Origin: a virus
DNA: 38,413 bases
Reading direction: 5' to 3' (one strand)
Virus record (IMG/VR): IMGVR_UViG_3300042391_001489
Location: 1 to 38,413 of that record
Shown: positions 24,215 to 33,548 of the stretch, piece by piece
How positions within the stretch are numbered: position 1 is the first letter of the stretch
Layout of the letters: every line of letters begins with the position of its first letter
Made by a program: the position numbers and the translations under genes
The notes under the pieces: model-generated
The model's input: only the letters and a program-made list of their open reading frames with translations
Database searches by the model: none
Told to the model about the DNA's origin: nothing

Positions 24215-27200
24215 CTACTCTGAGTCTGGTTCTTTCATGTGGAGGTACATGGAACCAGTGAATGCAAGGATTGTTCCCCAAAGGGCAATTTGCTGCGTCA
24301 GACCAGAAAGGGTGAAGTACATGACTGTTGCGCCAGCAAGGGTGAACCCTGATGCCAAAATTCCATAAACAAACTTTCTTGTAAAGTTCTTCCAGTCCAT
24401 AACTCTCACTCCATCCTCGTATTTGTAAATAGATATCCGCTTAATCCAATCTGGGCCTTCGCCTTCGATTGCTCCGCCTTCCTCTTGCTCCTCTTCCTTT
24501 CGGACCGCAACATCTTGTCTTGGCGCAGATGGACTGGAACCTGGGGTTGGTATTGCACCAGCAGCAGCCGCTAGAGCCACAGTGCTAGTCACCAAGTTTA
24601 CCGCAATAACGCTTCGTCTTTGCCCAACATTGATAGTTGAACCTAATGGCTCGTAAGTATCGAACACTCCAGCGAACACATTTATCTCTTCTTCAAAGGA
24701 TTCTTTGACTTCGGTTGGCGCCTCGACAAGAGCTTCCGCAATAGCTGCACCTGATTCTGCTGAAACTTCAGATACCACAATTGCGGCAAACACTGCCAAT
24801 GCTTGTTCTCCGTCAATGCTTTCCAGAACCTTTGCACTCGTTGCAAGTTCTGTTGCTTGGCCTGATTCAATTCCGCCTTCTTGTTCAATTACTAACGTGA
24901 CTACTTGTCCAACCTGCTCGCTCGTAATTGTGTCCGATTCCAACACATCCACGATTACTCCGATTGATTCGGCGTTTAGTTCACCATCCAAAACAGCGGT
25001 GAATGTTTCAATTAAAACCTCGGTGCTTACTTCTTCGTCAAAGACTGCACCAAGAACAGAGCCTAATAACTCTGCAGTTAGACCGTCTTCCAATACATCA
25101 ACGATGAGGTCAATGGTTTCTGAATCCGAGAGGTCACTGTCAAACACATTGTCAAAGACTGCTTCTGCTTCCGACGCGCTCAAGTTTGTTTCAAGCAAGT
25201 CGCTAAGTACTGTCATGGTGTCTGCGGCTGAAATGTCCTCGTCAAACACTGCACCCATTACTTTGGATATATCCTCACCACTTGCCGGACCATCAAAGAT
25301 TGAACTGAGTGCAGAAACCATCGCTTCTGGGGATGTTGTTTCCGAGAATGCGGCATCAAGAACTTTGTCAAACTCCTTATCGCTAAGGTCGGCATCAATC
25401 ATTGTTGTTAGTGCTTCAGTGAAAACTTCATCAGAGACATCTTCGGAGAACACGGCATCAAGAACCTTTGTGAACTCCTTATCGGTCAAGTCTGCTTCCA
25501 GGAACGAATCAACAACGGCACCAACGTCTGCATCCGGTTCTTCAAGCGAACCAAGAGTGGCGTCCACAACTGCGTCAAACTGCTTGCCTGTCAACTTGGC
25601 ATCAAGAAGCCCATCAAGAACCGCGGTTATTTCTTCTGTAGATGCGTCTGGAGTGAATATAGTGTCCAGAATATCCTCAAGGTCCCCTGTCGCTATTGGC
25701 TCACCGACCTCCGGAAGTTCTGGAATATCGATTGGTTCATCTACTGGGACGGTAGACTCAGGTGATGGGCTTGGGATTGTTACTATCACTTCTGGTGGAA
25801 TTGTGGTACTTATTACAATTGGCTCTAATATTTCTGGCAGCAGCGTCTCTAGAATGGTTGTTGTTGGTATTTCTGGTAACACTATCTCCGTTGGTACTCC
25901 TGGAACTAGGGGAACATCGGGGACGCTGGAAGTCGTAGTTGCAGAAGCGCCGACCTGCATTGAGACAGTGTTGGAGTTAGCAGAATACTTTGAGAAAGTA
26001 TCGTTATCTGAACGAATATGGAACGGGAATGTTTCTCCTGCTACACCAAACGAATAAATCGTTGCGTAAGAAATAAGAATTGAAGTATCCAGGGCCGTTG
26101 CACCACCAACATTTCCTGTTGCTATCCCACCGCCGCCAAGACTTCCAGACCAAGTGATTGCATATCTTTCGGGCGAGTAACCGCCAGATGCAGGTGCATC
26201 CCAATCAAGAAGTATGCCCGAGCCAGTGTCCGTTGCAGTCAGATTGGACGGTGCGCCAATCGTGTCTGGGAAAGTGTTTGTGCTTTGCGCGAATGCTGTT
26301 CCCGTCGTATATGGACGCGCTGTGAACTGAGCATTGGTGGTTCCATCCCACTGGTAGTAACGAACCCAGACACCCGAAGCATCCCAAGTGTTCCCAGTTA
26401 CGGTTGACCAACCTTGATTCTTTCGAGCATTGTTCCACGTATCGTCAAGATAAATCGCCACACCATTTGAGTTGAATGTGTTCCCAGTGATTAAGCGGTT
26501 GTTTGTTCCATAGTTGTTTCCAACCGTCATCCAGGAGTTGTGGTAAATACCAATACCGTTAGAAGTGAACGTAGAGTTCAGCACCTGTGAACGGTTCAAA
26601 CCAGTTATGCTCGCACCGTAACTATTCGTTGCAAATTGCGAGTTGACCACCTTGGTGAAGCGGTAGTTTTTGATTCCGTAGGTGTTGTTTGTGAATATGC
26701 AGTTGTCAACATAGGTTTTATTGTTGAATAAATAATCATGCGTATCTGCCCAATTTGCTGCATCGCTTGGAAGTTGTGGGGTGTCGCCGTAGTCACCAGC
26801 AATACCAGTGTTAAGGTAGTCAAACGTGCAGTTTGTGTACGTTGCGGTTGACCAACTATTGTTATTGAATACAGCAGAACCACCAGTCATCGCCGTAAAG
26901 CGGATGTTCGTGGCAACTACAGTTCCTGAGCCGTTGTATATAAGACCACCGTTGGTTGCCTGACCTTGTTTGAGTGTCATGTTTGAAACAGTTAAAGACT
27001 TACCGGACGCCACATTGAAGGGACGGTAAAGATTCTGTCCGTCAATAACCGTCTGTGTTCTGCCGTTACCAGTGACCGTAAGGTTCTGTGTTATTTGAGG
27101 AAGAGCAGAACCAAGAGAGATTGTTCCGTCAACGCCAAATGTGATTGCATCGTAAATCCCGCCAGTAGTAGCATTCGCTTGGGTGATTGCCCAGCGGAGA

Positions 27201-28846
27201 GTTCCACTCGAGGTGTTGTCATCAAGACTCGTAACAACCAGTGATGTTGGTGCGACTAGGTCGGCATTAACAAAAGAAATAGTTGAGCCGTAAGCAGAAC
27301 CAGAAGCATTGGTTACTTTGAGTCGGAAATAGTAAGTCGTTGTTAGGTTGAGGCTTGATACAACAGTCGACACTGTTGAAGGCGATGTCCCAGTGAAATC
27401 TCCAGATACCGGAATATCAACAACGGTTCCAGAGAAGTCTGGTGTAGTGCTGTATTGGAATGTTGCGGTAGCCGCAAACCCATTTGGGTTGAGTGTTCCA
27501 CTTAGTGTTACCGGGCCATCATTAATGGCAATAGTTGGGTCTTCTGATGTAACCGTAGGCGCAGAAGCAGCGAGTGTTGTTATTTGAAATACAGAAGATT
27601 CAGTGGTGCCTTTTTCGTTCGTTGCAACAACCTTTGCGTAGTAGGTAGTGCTTGGTGTTATGTCTGGCATATCCACATCAAATGTGAGTTCATCAGAACC
27701 AGTAAATGTTCCGATGGATACTGTTGTTGGGTTAGAAAAAGTTGAACTAGTTGAGTAAACAAGGTTTGCGGTAGTTGAGAAACCCTTTGGGTTTATGGTT
27801 GAAGAAACATGAGCGGTGGTTTGGCTAATACCGCTCGCGATTGGGGCACCAAGAACTGGAGCCTTATTACCTTCCGATGAAAGAACGTAACTAACACGGA
27901 ACGATGTTGTCGCACCAGCACCAAGGGTTGGAACACTAAGCGCGACATAAAGACCTGCATCGGCAGAGAACTCACCAATGTCACCTCTGTAGGTTCCAGT
28001 TGTTGCCGAAGTATCTCCAGCAGTCCAAATCTCCGATGGGTCAGGAGAAGAGAATCCACCAGTCTGTCGAGCAACACGGGCGCGAGCATCAAAGGACTGG
28101 AGTGCAATAAAGGCACCGTTACCCCAACGCGCTGTTGCTTGGGCTTCTGTTCCCTGACCCGTTACGGCATTGCATGACTGAAACATATTTGTATCTTCTG
28201 CAACACCATTGCATAAAGGAACTGTTCCTGTTCCGGTGTAGTCGTCTGGGTCAAACCCACGACCAAAGTAGATGTTGTCAATAGCAGCACCGCTTGTATT
28301 GCTAATAGTCACGTCGGTATGCAGTGCCTGTCCATCCGTTGGGACGCAATACCTTTGACTTATAGAAACGCCGTTGTATGCAGTAGCGCTATTCCAAGAC
28401 ACACATTGTGAGGAGCCAGAAGTTTGAAGGTTGGACACGGCACCAGAAATGCCAGTCGTACCATTATCGTTCTTTGCAAGATTTGAGCCAACCTTCATTT
28501 GCCAGCCCTCAAACGGAGAGCCAGGACAGAAGAAGTCGCCATCGTCTGTAGTCGCTGGGTTGTCCCAACCATCAAAAGCGCGGTCTACGCGGAAGCCAAG
28601 ACAGGTTCCAGAGTTCTGGTGAAATCCAGAAGGAACGCTTGTTGAGCCAAAGGCACCGTTTGGTCTTACGCCAACCTCGGCAAACTGGCCTTGGAGAAAG
28701 GCTTGAGAGTCACTTATTTGGCTAAGTGTGGAGAAAGTGGCTTGGACAGGGGATGAAAAGCCAAAAATTGATACCAGCAAAAGGAACACTGAAGGGACAG
28801 CCATGATGGCCGCAGGTTTATTGATGCGACGGCGCCGTACGAACAT
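24215..28846 (-). CDS. giant secreted, membrane-anchored surface protein, 1543 aa
   Basis: AAGGAGGCCTC gives an ideal ribosome site. Order of parts: signal peptide (1-36, hydrophobic VPSVFLLLVSIFGF, cut near VQA); beta-sandwich region (about 40-325); two fibronectin-III-like modules (about 330-530, with TTYYAKVVATNEKG and TTYYFRLKVTNASG); a right-handed beta-helix typical of pectate-lyase folds (about 535-860, beginning SGTLRWAITQANATTGG); another Fn3-like module; a Val/Pro/Thr-rich linker (VPDVPLVPGVP onward); about 320 residues of acidic helical repeats (units such as LSDKEFDKVLDAAFSE); a Glu-rich stretch; and two C-terminal membrane helices (about 1492-1535). It looks like a cell-surface adhesin of an actinobacterium carried by the phage. 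Its partner is unknown. Confidence 0.8.
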   Translation of the reverse strand: MFVRRRRINKPAAIMAVPSVFLLLVSIFGFSSPVQATFSTLSQISDSQAFLQGQFAEVGVRPNGAFGSTSVPSGFHQNSGTCLGFRVDRAFDGWDNPATTDDGDFFCPGSPFEGWQMKVGSNLAKNDNGTTGISGAVSNLQTSGSSQCVSWNSATAYNGVSISQRYCVPTDGQALHTDVTISNTSGAAIDNIYFGRGFDPDDYTGTGTVPLCNGVAEDTNMFQSCNAVTGQGTEAQATARWGNGAFIALQSFDARARVARQTGGFSSPDPSEIWTAGDTSATTGTYRGDIGEFSADAGLYVALSVPTLGAGATTSFRVSYVLSSEGNKAPVLGAPIASGISQTTAHVSSTINPKGFSTTANLVYSTSSTFSNPTTVSIGTFTGSDELTFDVDMPDITPSTTYYAKVVATNEKGTTESSVFQITTLAASAPTVTSEDPTIAINDGPVTLSGTLNPNGFAATATFQYSTTPDFSGTVVDIPVSGDFTGTSPSTVSTVVSSLNLTTTYYFRLKVTNASGSAYGSTISFVNADLVAPTSLVVTSLDDNTSSGTLRWAITQANATTGGIYDAITFGVDGTISLGSALPQITQNLTVTGNGRTQTVIDGQNLYRPFNVASGKSLTVSNMTLKQGQATNGGLIYNGSGTVVATNIRFTAMTGGSAVFNNNSWSTATYTNCTFDYLNTGIAGDYGDTPQLPSDAANWADTHDYLFNNKTYVDNCIFTNNTYGIKNYRFTKVVNSQFATNSYGASITGLNRSQVLNSTFTSNGIGIYHNSWMTVGNNYGTNNRLITGNTFNSNGVAIYLDDTWNNARKNQGWSTVTGNTWDASGVWVRYYQWDGTTNAQFTARPYTTGTAFAQSTNTFPDTIGAPSNLTATDTGSGILLDWDAPASGGYSPERYAITWSGSLGGGGIATGNVGGATALDTSILISYATIYSFGVAGETFPFHIRSDNDTFSKYSANSNTVSMQVGASATTTSSVPDVPLVPGVPTEIVLPEIPTTTILETLLPEILEPIVISTTIPPEVIVTIPSPSPESTVPVDEPIDIPELPEVGEPIATGDLEDILDTIFTPDASTEEITAVLDGLLDAKLTGKQFDAVVDATLGSLEEPDADVGAVVDSFLEADLTDKEFTKVLDAVFSEDVSDEVFTEALTTMIDADLSDKEFDKVLDAAFSETTSPEAMVSALSSIFDGPASGEDISKVMGAVFDEDISAADTMTVLSDLLETNLSASEAEAVFDNVFDSDLSDSETIDLIVDVLEDGLTAELLGSVLGAVFDEEVSTEVLIETFTAVLDGELNAESIGVIVDVLESDTITSEQVGQVVTLVIEQEGGIESGQATELATSAKVLESIDGEQALAVFAAIVVSEVSAESGAAIAEALVEAPTEVKESFEEEINVFAGVFDTYEPLGSTINVGQRRSVIAVNLVTSTVALAAAAGAIPTPGSSPSAPRQDVAVRKEEEQEEGGAIEGEGPDWIKRISIYKYEDGVRVMDWKNFTRKFVYGILASGFTLAGATVMYFTLSGLTQQIALWGTILAFTGSMYLHMKEPDSE

Positions 28847-28937
28847 GAGGCCTCCTTAAAAAAGACCTCTAATTCTACCACCCAAAAATTACCTGACCAT
28901 CGAATTTTCCAATGACCGATAATCGTCTAAAAGAAAT

Positions 28938-30212
28938 TTAAATATCCCTATCTGCTATTTTTCTTTTTTCTACTGGCTCAAGTCTTCCGTGATGCTTTGC
29001 TTCTCCATCTTTCCTTACCCATGTCATACCGTAAGTGGAATCAAGATTCTCAGTCCCCTCTCTACGGAGAAGCCTTTCGGCCATTGACTGGAATGTTGGG
29101 TCGTCGCTTAGGTTTAGGTATGCGTTGTGAGACCAAGGGAGGTCATAGAAGGCAGGTGCATTAACCAGAAGTGCTCCCGCAGTGGTCCAGTGTTCTTCTA
29201 TCCTTGGATTTTCATTGACAATTGGGCCAGATAGACAATATGCGGGCACATCCATCCCAACTAGGGGTCTGTTCACTTCAAGCATTTTTTCAATAGCGAT
29301 AGAGTCGAGAGACATATCTGAGTCTATGTATAGGACTGCTGAGTAATTCGCGACTCCATAGTTCAATTCTGTGCAATCTTCACCCCAGTGATGACCGCTG
29401 GTTATTCTGTTTCTTTGAGCAAATTCTCTAATTAGGTTTCTTCCAGTTTCTATTCGAATCCATCTATTTCCGGATTCAACCTTCTTCTGCATATCGTTTA
29501 TCGAATAAGTCCAGTAGTCTCCATTCACCTCCTTAAGCGCTGCTATCACTTCAGAGAATGGTTCTATTCCTCTATTATCAAGCTCGAATGAGGCAAACCA
29601 TTTAACGTTTGGAAACTTTCTGCAAATTTCGGCCTTATCGGCAAGCCAGTTCATGTGTTCTTTGGCGTCACACTTCCAGGCAACTAGTGGAGTTCCTATG
29701 ACGAAATGCTTATCATAATCAATTGGTTTTAGTACGGGTGATTCGGATAGTTTGTATTTGGGTTTGTTTAACTCTGCAACAAAATCCGAACAAACACCTG
29801 AGTACTGAATCTTCCAATCATGGTCCATCTCCCACCAGGATAATTCTGGAAGCACCTTGATGCACTTCTCCGAACTCCTCTTCTTTCCAGGAAATGCCCA
29901 GATGTAACCCCTACTGGTAATCGTGTAGTCGTCCGTATTGTGGAAAAAACAATGCAAATTATGCCTCATGGCAAAAGCTAATGATTCTGAATTTTTACAA
30001 TGAATCCATATTTGGTCAGTTCTATCAATTAGCCATTCATGAGGAACTAGATATTGTGGACCGTCATGACCTAGAAAGGCACCTGATTCATTAACCCACA
30101 AATCAACCTCAACATCAAATCCGCGCGCAATTGCTTCCTCTATATATGTTGGGTGATTTTCGAGTTCCGGCTTTGGACCGTTTAGATTTCCCCTGTGGGA
30201 TATGTAAATCAT
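28938..30212 (-). CDS. GDPD-like domain fused to a GT-A glycosyltransferase, 424 aa
   Basis: The ATG at 30212 overlaps the previous stop as ATGA. Residues 1-150 resemble a glycerophosphodiester phosphodiesterase: MIYISHRGNL, FDVEVDLW with E/D metal ligands, GHDGP and WIHCKN. Residues about 165-424 look like a GT-A glycosyltransferase with YIDSDMSLDS (DxD-type metal motif), then DVPAYCLSG and a late TYGMTWVRKDGEAKHH. A single protein with both activities could cut or modify glycerol-phosphate glycans and add a sugar, but which substrate is not visible. Last gene of the glycan operon. Confidence 0.75.
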   Translation of the reverse strand: MIYISHRGNLNGPKPELENHPTYIEEAIARGFDVEVDLWVNESGAFLGHDGPQYLVPHEWLIDRTDQIWIHCKNSESLAFAMRHNLHCFFHNTDDYTITSRGYIWAFPGKKRSSEKCIKVLPELSWWEMDHDWKIQYSGVCSDFVAELNKPKYKLSESPVLKPIDYDKHFVIGTPLVAWKCDAKEHMNWLADKAEICRKFPNVKWFASFELDNRGIEPFSEVIAALKEVNGDYWTYSINDMQKKVESGNRWIRIETGRNLIREFAQRNRITSGHHWGEDCTELNYGVANYSAVLYIDSDMSLDSIAIEKMLEVNRPLVGMDVPAYCLSGPIVNENPRIEEHWTTAGALLVNAPAFYDLPWSHNAYLNLSDDPTFQSMAERLLRREGTENLDSTYGMTWVRKDGEAKHHGRLEPVEKRKIADRDI

Positions 30213-30916
30213 TTTTGCACCTGAACCCATATCCAGTTTTTGTGATTATCACCAGGGCCGGTATCGCAAATATCTGACCGATAGTTTGTAAATCCTATTT
30301 TATCCACAAGGTCTCCCTTTAGGTCTTGCTCATCAGTAATGCTCACGTCCGAGTGACCATTTGTACTTCCAGCATCATAGTTGTTGTCGTAGTACCCAGC
30401 AGTTGGGATTTCGCCTTTGCCACCGTATCCCATCTGAAAACACAACTTGCCGCCTGGCTTTAGGACCCTATAGATATCGGTCAAGATATCGAATCTAATT
30501 TTATGCACACAAATATGCTGAAAGCAGATTACGGCGAAAACAACATCATAAACATCATCCTCAATAGCGGATAGGTTGTCACCACTGGTCACATACAGGT
30601 TTGGTTCGGCAATGTTGTTTGCCTTAACATTTATGCATGCTTTTTCAATATTCACATGAGAAATATCTATCCCATCAACCCGAGCAAATCTATCTGCAAA
30701 CTTGACCAAGTTTCTTCCAGGTCCGCATCCATATTCAAGTGCTACAAGACCATTTGTATTAAAGTCCTTGAATAAAAAATTGTCATAGTCTGACCAGTTG
30801 TTGTGTGCGTCGTACGAGCCGACAACTGGGTCCCTAAAATCAAGCGACCATTTTGATGCATATTCGTCATAATACGAATTCTGCATTCCTAGGTAATCGT
30901 CTTTTTCCTTGCTCAT
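30209..30916 (-). CDS. SAM-dependent methyltransferase, 235 aa
   Basis: ALEYGCGPGRNL at about 58-69 is methyltransferase motif I; VDGIDIS and VYDVVFAVICFQHI are motifs II and IV, and YRVLKPGGKLCFQ is motif V or post-VI, typical of class I enzymes. The DPVVGSYDAHNNW N-terminus is acidic. In this operon it probably methylates a sugar or sugar-phosphate. The start and stop overlap both neighbours by 4 nt. Confidence 0.85.
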   Translation of the reverse strand: MSKEKDDYLGMQNSYYDEYASKWSLDFRDPVVGSYDAHNNWSDYDNFLFKDFNTNGLVALEYGCGPGRNLVKFADRFARVDGIDISHVNIEKACINVKANNIAEPNLYVTSGDNLSAIEDDVYDVVFAVICFQHICVHKIRFDILTDIYRVLKPGGKLCFQMGYGGKGEIPTAGYYDNNYDAGSTNGHSDVSITDEQDLKGDLVDKIGFTNYRSDICDTGPGDNHKNWIWVQVQK

Positions 30917-31524
30917 TTGTTGTTCTCCATGTTGTAAATAACTGCCGTCATTGATAGTGGCGCATCTCGGCTGCCTCGATGGAAGACCTCAACAACATCA
31001 GCATTTTTTTGAATATATTCTGCTTCATCAGGTAGTGAATATTTTGAAGCCCATCCATTTTTGTCTATATTTTCCAACAGATTTACAGTTGCTTCCTCGT
31101 CTTGGTTTTTGTAACCAAGCCACCACGCATGAAGGTCTTCTATTATGTAAATCTTTGAATACTTGAATAAAAAAGAAAAAGACGTTTCTATCAATTCGGG
31201 AGTATGTCCACCGTCGTCGACTATCACATCATATATTTGCCCATTTATTGCGGATTCAATTTGTTCCCTATTGCCTTGGTCAACTTTTAGTACTAAGCAT
31301 CCTTCTATTTGAGGTATTTCGTCTATGTCCCACCCGTGGACCGATGAATCTTCTGGAAGCCATTCCCTCCAAGCCCTAAGAGAATAACCCCCTTGCACTC
31401 CAATCTCGAGCAGATGTTTAACAGATTCTCTTTTGATATGTCGTTCATAGACGTCCATGTATAAGTGTTGTGATTTGTCTGTCCCATGCTTCAGCCCCAA
31501 ACTATGCAACAACCCCTCGCTCAT
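30913..31524 (-). CDS. class I methyltransferase, macrocin-O-methyltransferase-like, 203 aa
   Basis: The ATG at 31524 overlaps the previous stop. LLEIGVQGGYSLRAWREWLP is the SAM-binding motif, followed by VHGWDID, VIVDDGGH (with the metal-binding DD/H) and IYIIEDLHAWWLGY. The order GVQGG, DDGGH, EDLH matches sugar O-methyltransferases of the macrocin/TylF or cephalosporin hydroxylase type. It follows the HAD-nucleotidyltransferase gene and is likely a glycan O-methyltransferase. Confidence 0.82.
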   Translation of the reverse strand: MSEGLLHSLGLKHGTDKSQHLYMDVYERHIKRESVKHLLEIGVQGGYSLRAWREWLPEDSSVHGWDIDEIPQIEGCLVLKVDQGNREQIESAINGQIYDVIVDDGGHTPELIETSFSFLFKYSKIYIIEDLHAWWLGYKNQDEEATVNLLENIDKNGWASKYSLPDEAEYIQKNADVVEVFHRGSRDAPLSMTAVIYNMENNK

Positions 31525-32894
31525 TTGTTGTTCTCCAGGTAGTAGTTCAGGTCTTCCGGCGTTCCAATTCCCCACATTTTAGGGACTTCTTTAATTCGAA
31601 TCTTTTTTCCATCCCCAATAGCTTCATTGAATACTGGACAAACATAAAACTCGTTGTTGGTTCGGATGTCTTTTTGAATCATTTGATTCGCATATTTAAC
31701 ATAATCAGAGCCATGCTTCCAGTAATAAATTCCGACAGTTGCATTATCTGAAATTGGGTTCTTTTCTGCAACCTCATCCACAAGGCCATCGTCACCAAGT
31801 TTTGCGTAAGACCACTTTGGGTGAGTTGCCTTAAATGTAAGTATTCCACCGTCGATACCCTCAGCCCCAAATGCGTAAAGACACTCGTTGCTATTCCAAT
31901 CGACTATCTGGTCAGAGTTGGCCATTAGTAATGGTTCTTCGTTGTCTATCAATCCAGATGCTAATAATGTCGTGCAAGCAGCGCCATCCGTCATCCCATC
32001 AACCAGGACAATGTCGCACCCTGGTTTGATGAGTCCTAAAACCTGTTTTAAGTTGTATTTTTCGTAGTGCTCTTTTTGTACAAGGAAAATAAAGTGCGCA
32101 TCTATGTTTAGGTTCTCGACAACTACCTGAATCATTGGTTTCCCATTAACTTCAATTAGAGGTTTTGGAAACGTATATCCAGCTTGCGCGAAGCGTGAGC
32201 CGGCTCCCGCCATCGGTATCAAGACATTCATTTTTTCATTCCTCCACGCAACAGGCTTTTTGCCCCTATTTTCTATTTCCTCAACAAAACGGATTAAACG
32301 TTCCTTGTTAAGGTCGGCAGCATTCTTTATTGCATGAAGGTTTGCGCCAGAGCTAAGCGCACCCTCCCTGCCAATATGGGAATCCTCAATAATTATAGTA
32401 TTAGCAGGACCTGCATCAAGGGAGACCATACATTGCCAGTACATCTCTGGGTGTGGTTTGTGGTTTCTTACGTCCTCGTTGCTCATTATGTAGCTGACGT
32501 ATTTGAGGACACCAATTGCATCTAGCGCGGTTATGACCGTATCTCGTATGGCGTTCGAGGCAACAGCAATGCGCCAGCCCTTTTCCTTGAGGGTCTGCAT
32601 TATGTCAATTGCTACGTAATTCTTGGGGAAATCTGAGAGTATTTTTAGAGTTGCTTTTTGCTTGTCTTCCCAGATTTGCTGATGCTTCGATTCTGGAAGA
32701 CCTTTTTCTTCAGTCAACATCTTCAACTTTGTTGTTGTCCCAAGACCGTCATATTTTGATAGGTGTTCCTCTTGCGAAATTACGTATTTAACATCAACCC
32801 TACTTAAGGCAATATTCAGTGAATCGTAATGAACGTCGCGTGATTCAATCAAAACACCGTCAAGGTCAAAGATGACGAGAAAGTTATTTTTCAT
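31521..32894 (-). CDS. HAD phosphatase fused to sugar nucleotidyltransferase, 457 aa
   Basis: I chose ATG 32894. Residues 1-205 are a HAD domain: FDLDGVL (D10, D12), VASNA (S113), HKPHPE (K146) and IIIEDSHIG (E170, D171). Residues 222-457 are a sugar-1-phosphate nucleotidyltransferase: VLIPMAGAGSRFAQAGYTFP with KPLIEV, then a SDQIVDW metal-binding segment. Such fusions supply NDP-activated sugars by dephosphorylating a sugar bisphosphate and loading the nucleotide, as in heptose pathways, but the sugar is unknown. Overlaps the glycosyltransferase gene upstream by 11 nt. Confidence 0.85.
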   Translation of the reverse strand: MKNNFLVIFDLDGVLIESRDVHYDSLNIALSRVDVKYVISQEEHLSKYDGLGTTTKLKMLTEEKGLPESKHQQIWEDKQKATLKILSDFPKNYVAIDIMQTLKEKGWRIAVASNAIRDTVITALDAIGVLKYVSYIMSNEDVRNHKPHPEMYWQCMVSLDAGPANTIIIEDSHIGREGALSSGANLHAIKNAADLNKERLIRFVEEIENRGKKPVAWRNEKMNVLIPMAGAGSRFAQAGYTFPKPLIEVNGKPMIQVVVENLNIDAHFIFLVQKEHYEKYNLKQVLGLIKPGCDIVLVDGMTDGAACTTLLASGLIDNEEPLLMANSDQIVDWNSNECLYAFGAEGIDGGILTFKATHPKWSYAKLGDDGLVDEVAEKNPISDNATVGIYYWKHGSDYVKYANQMIQKDIRTNNEFYVCPVFNEAIGDGKKIRIKEVPKMWGIGTPEDLNYYLENNK

Positions 32895-33540
32895 TTGGAT
32901 TTGGTCCTGCATGCCTATGCCACTTATTGTGACGAACAACGCTTTTTCCGTTGCATTTCATTACGTACTTACTGCGAACACGCATGGACCATTCGACGTC
33001 TTCTGCCTCATTCCATCCACGTGATTCGTCAAGCGGTTCTTCAAGCATCACATGCTTTTTAACAATAAAGAAGCCACCAGATATATACATGTATTGAGTT
33101 TGCGTCCAGTCGTTGTAGTCAAGCGACCATGCGCGACCGTGTCCTGGTTTGTCCCAGAGCGACCAATCCATTGGATTTCTGTCGCCATTTATTAGGTGCT
33201 GTGGGCAAGAGCAAATTTCCCAGTCTGTACCAAAGTTCTTGAACTCCTCATACCATCTCGCGTCAAACACGTGATAGTCGTGCATCAGTACAATATTTTC
33301 ATACTTTGCATTTTGAACAAGAATATTTTTTTTGCGAGTAATCCATCGCGGTTTGACTGATTCGTCAAAATTAATCTTGACAATATCTCCACCATCTATT
33401 CCGGTTGAGTCGCCGCCGCCAACAAGCAAGATTTCGTACTCTGGTACTCCAAGGGTTCGGATGCTGTCGAGTATCTCGTTGAGTCTGTTCTTATCTTCGT
33501 ATACGGTTATTACACCAAATGTCCAGGCGATATCCTGCAT
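32884..33540 (-). CDS. family 2-like glycosyltransferase, 218 aa
   Basis: The ATG at 33540 follows AGGTG; the open frame to 33588 would overlap the neighbour. WTFGVITVYEDKNRLNEILD, LLVGGGDSTG and MHDYHVFDARWYEE are the nucleotide- and metal-binding parts of a GT-A fold; ISGGFFIVKK and WNEAEDVEWSMRVRSK are the acceptor-side blocks of GT2 enzymes. No membrane segment. It likely adds a sugar to the glycan made by this operon. Confidence 0.82.
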   Translation of the reverse strand: MQDIAWTFGVITVYEDKNRLNEILDSIRTLGVPEYEILLVGGGDSTGIDGGDIVKINFDESVKPRWITRKKNILVQNAKYENIVLMHDYHVFDARWYEEFKNFGTDWEICSCPQHLINGDRNPMDWSLWDKPGHGRAWSLDYNDWTQTQYMYISGGFFIVKKHVMLEEPLDESRGWNEAEDVEWSMRVRSKYVMKCNGKSVVRHNKWHRHAGPNPNEK

Positions 33541-33548
33541 GGAAACAC

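Noticed and set aside
24705-26057. 450-codon open frame on the + strand
   Set aside because: It is a Ser/Thr-rich mirror of the acidic repeats of the 1543-aa surface protein on the other strand; long antisense frames are expected opposite such codon use.
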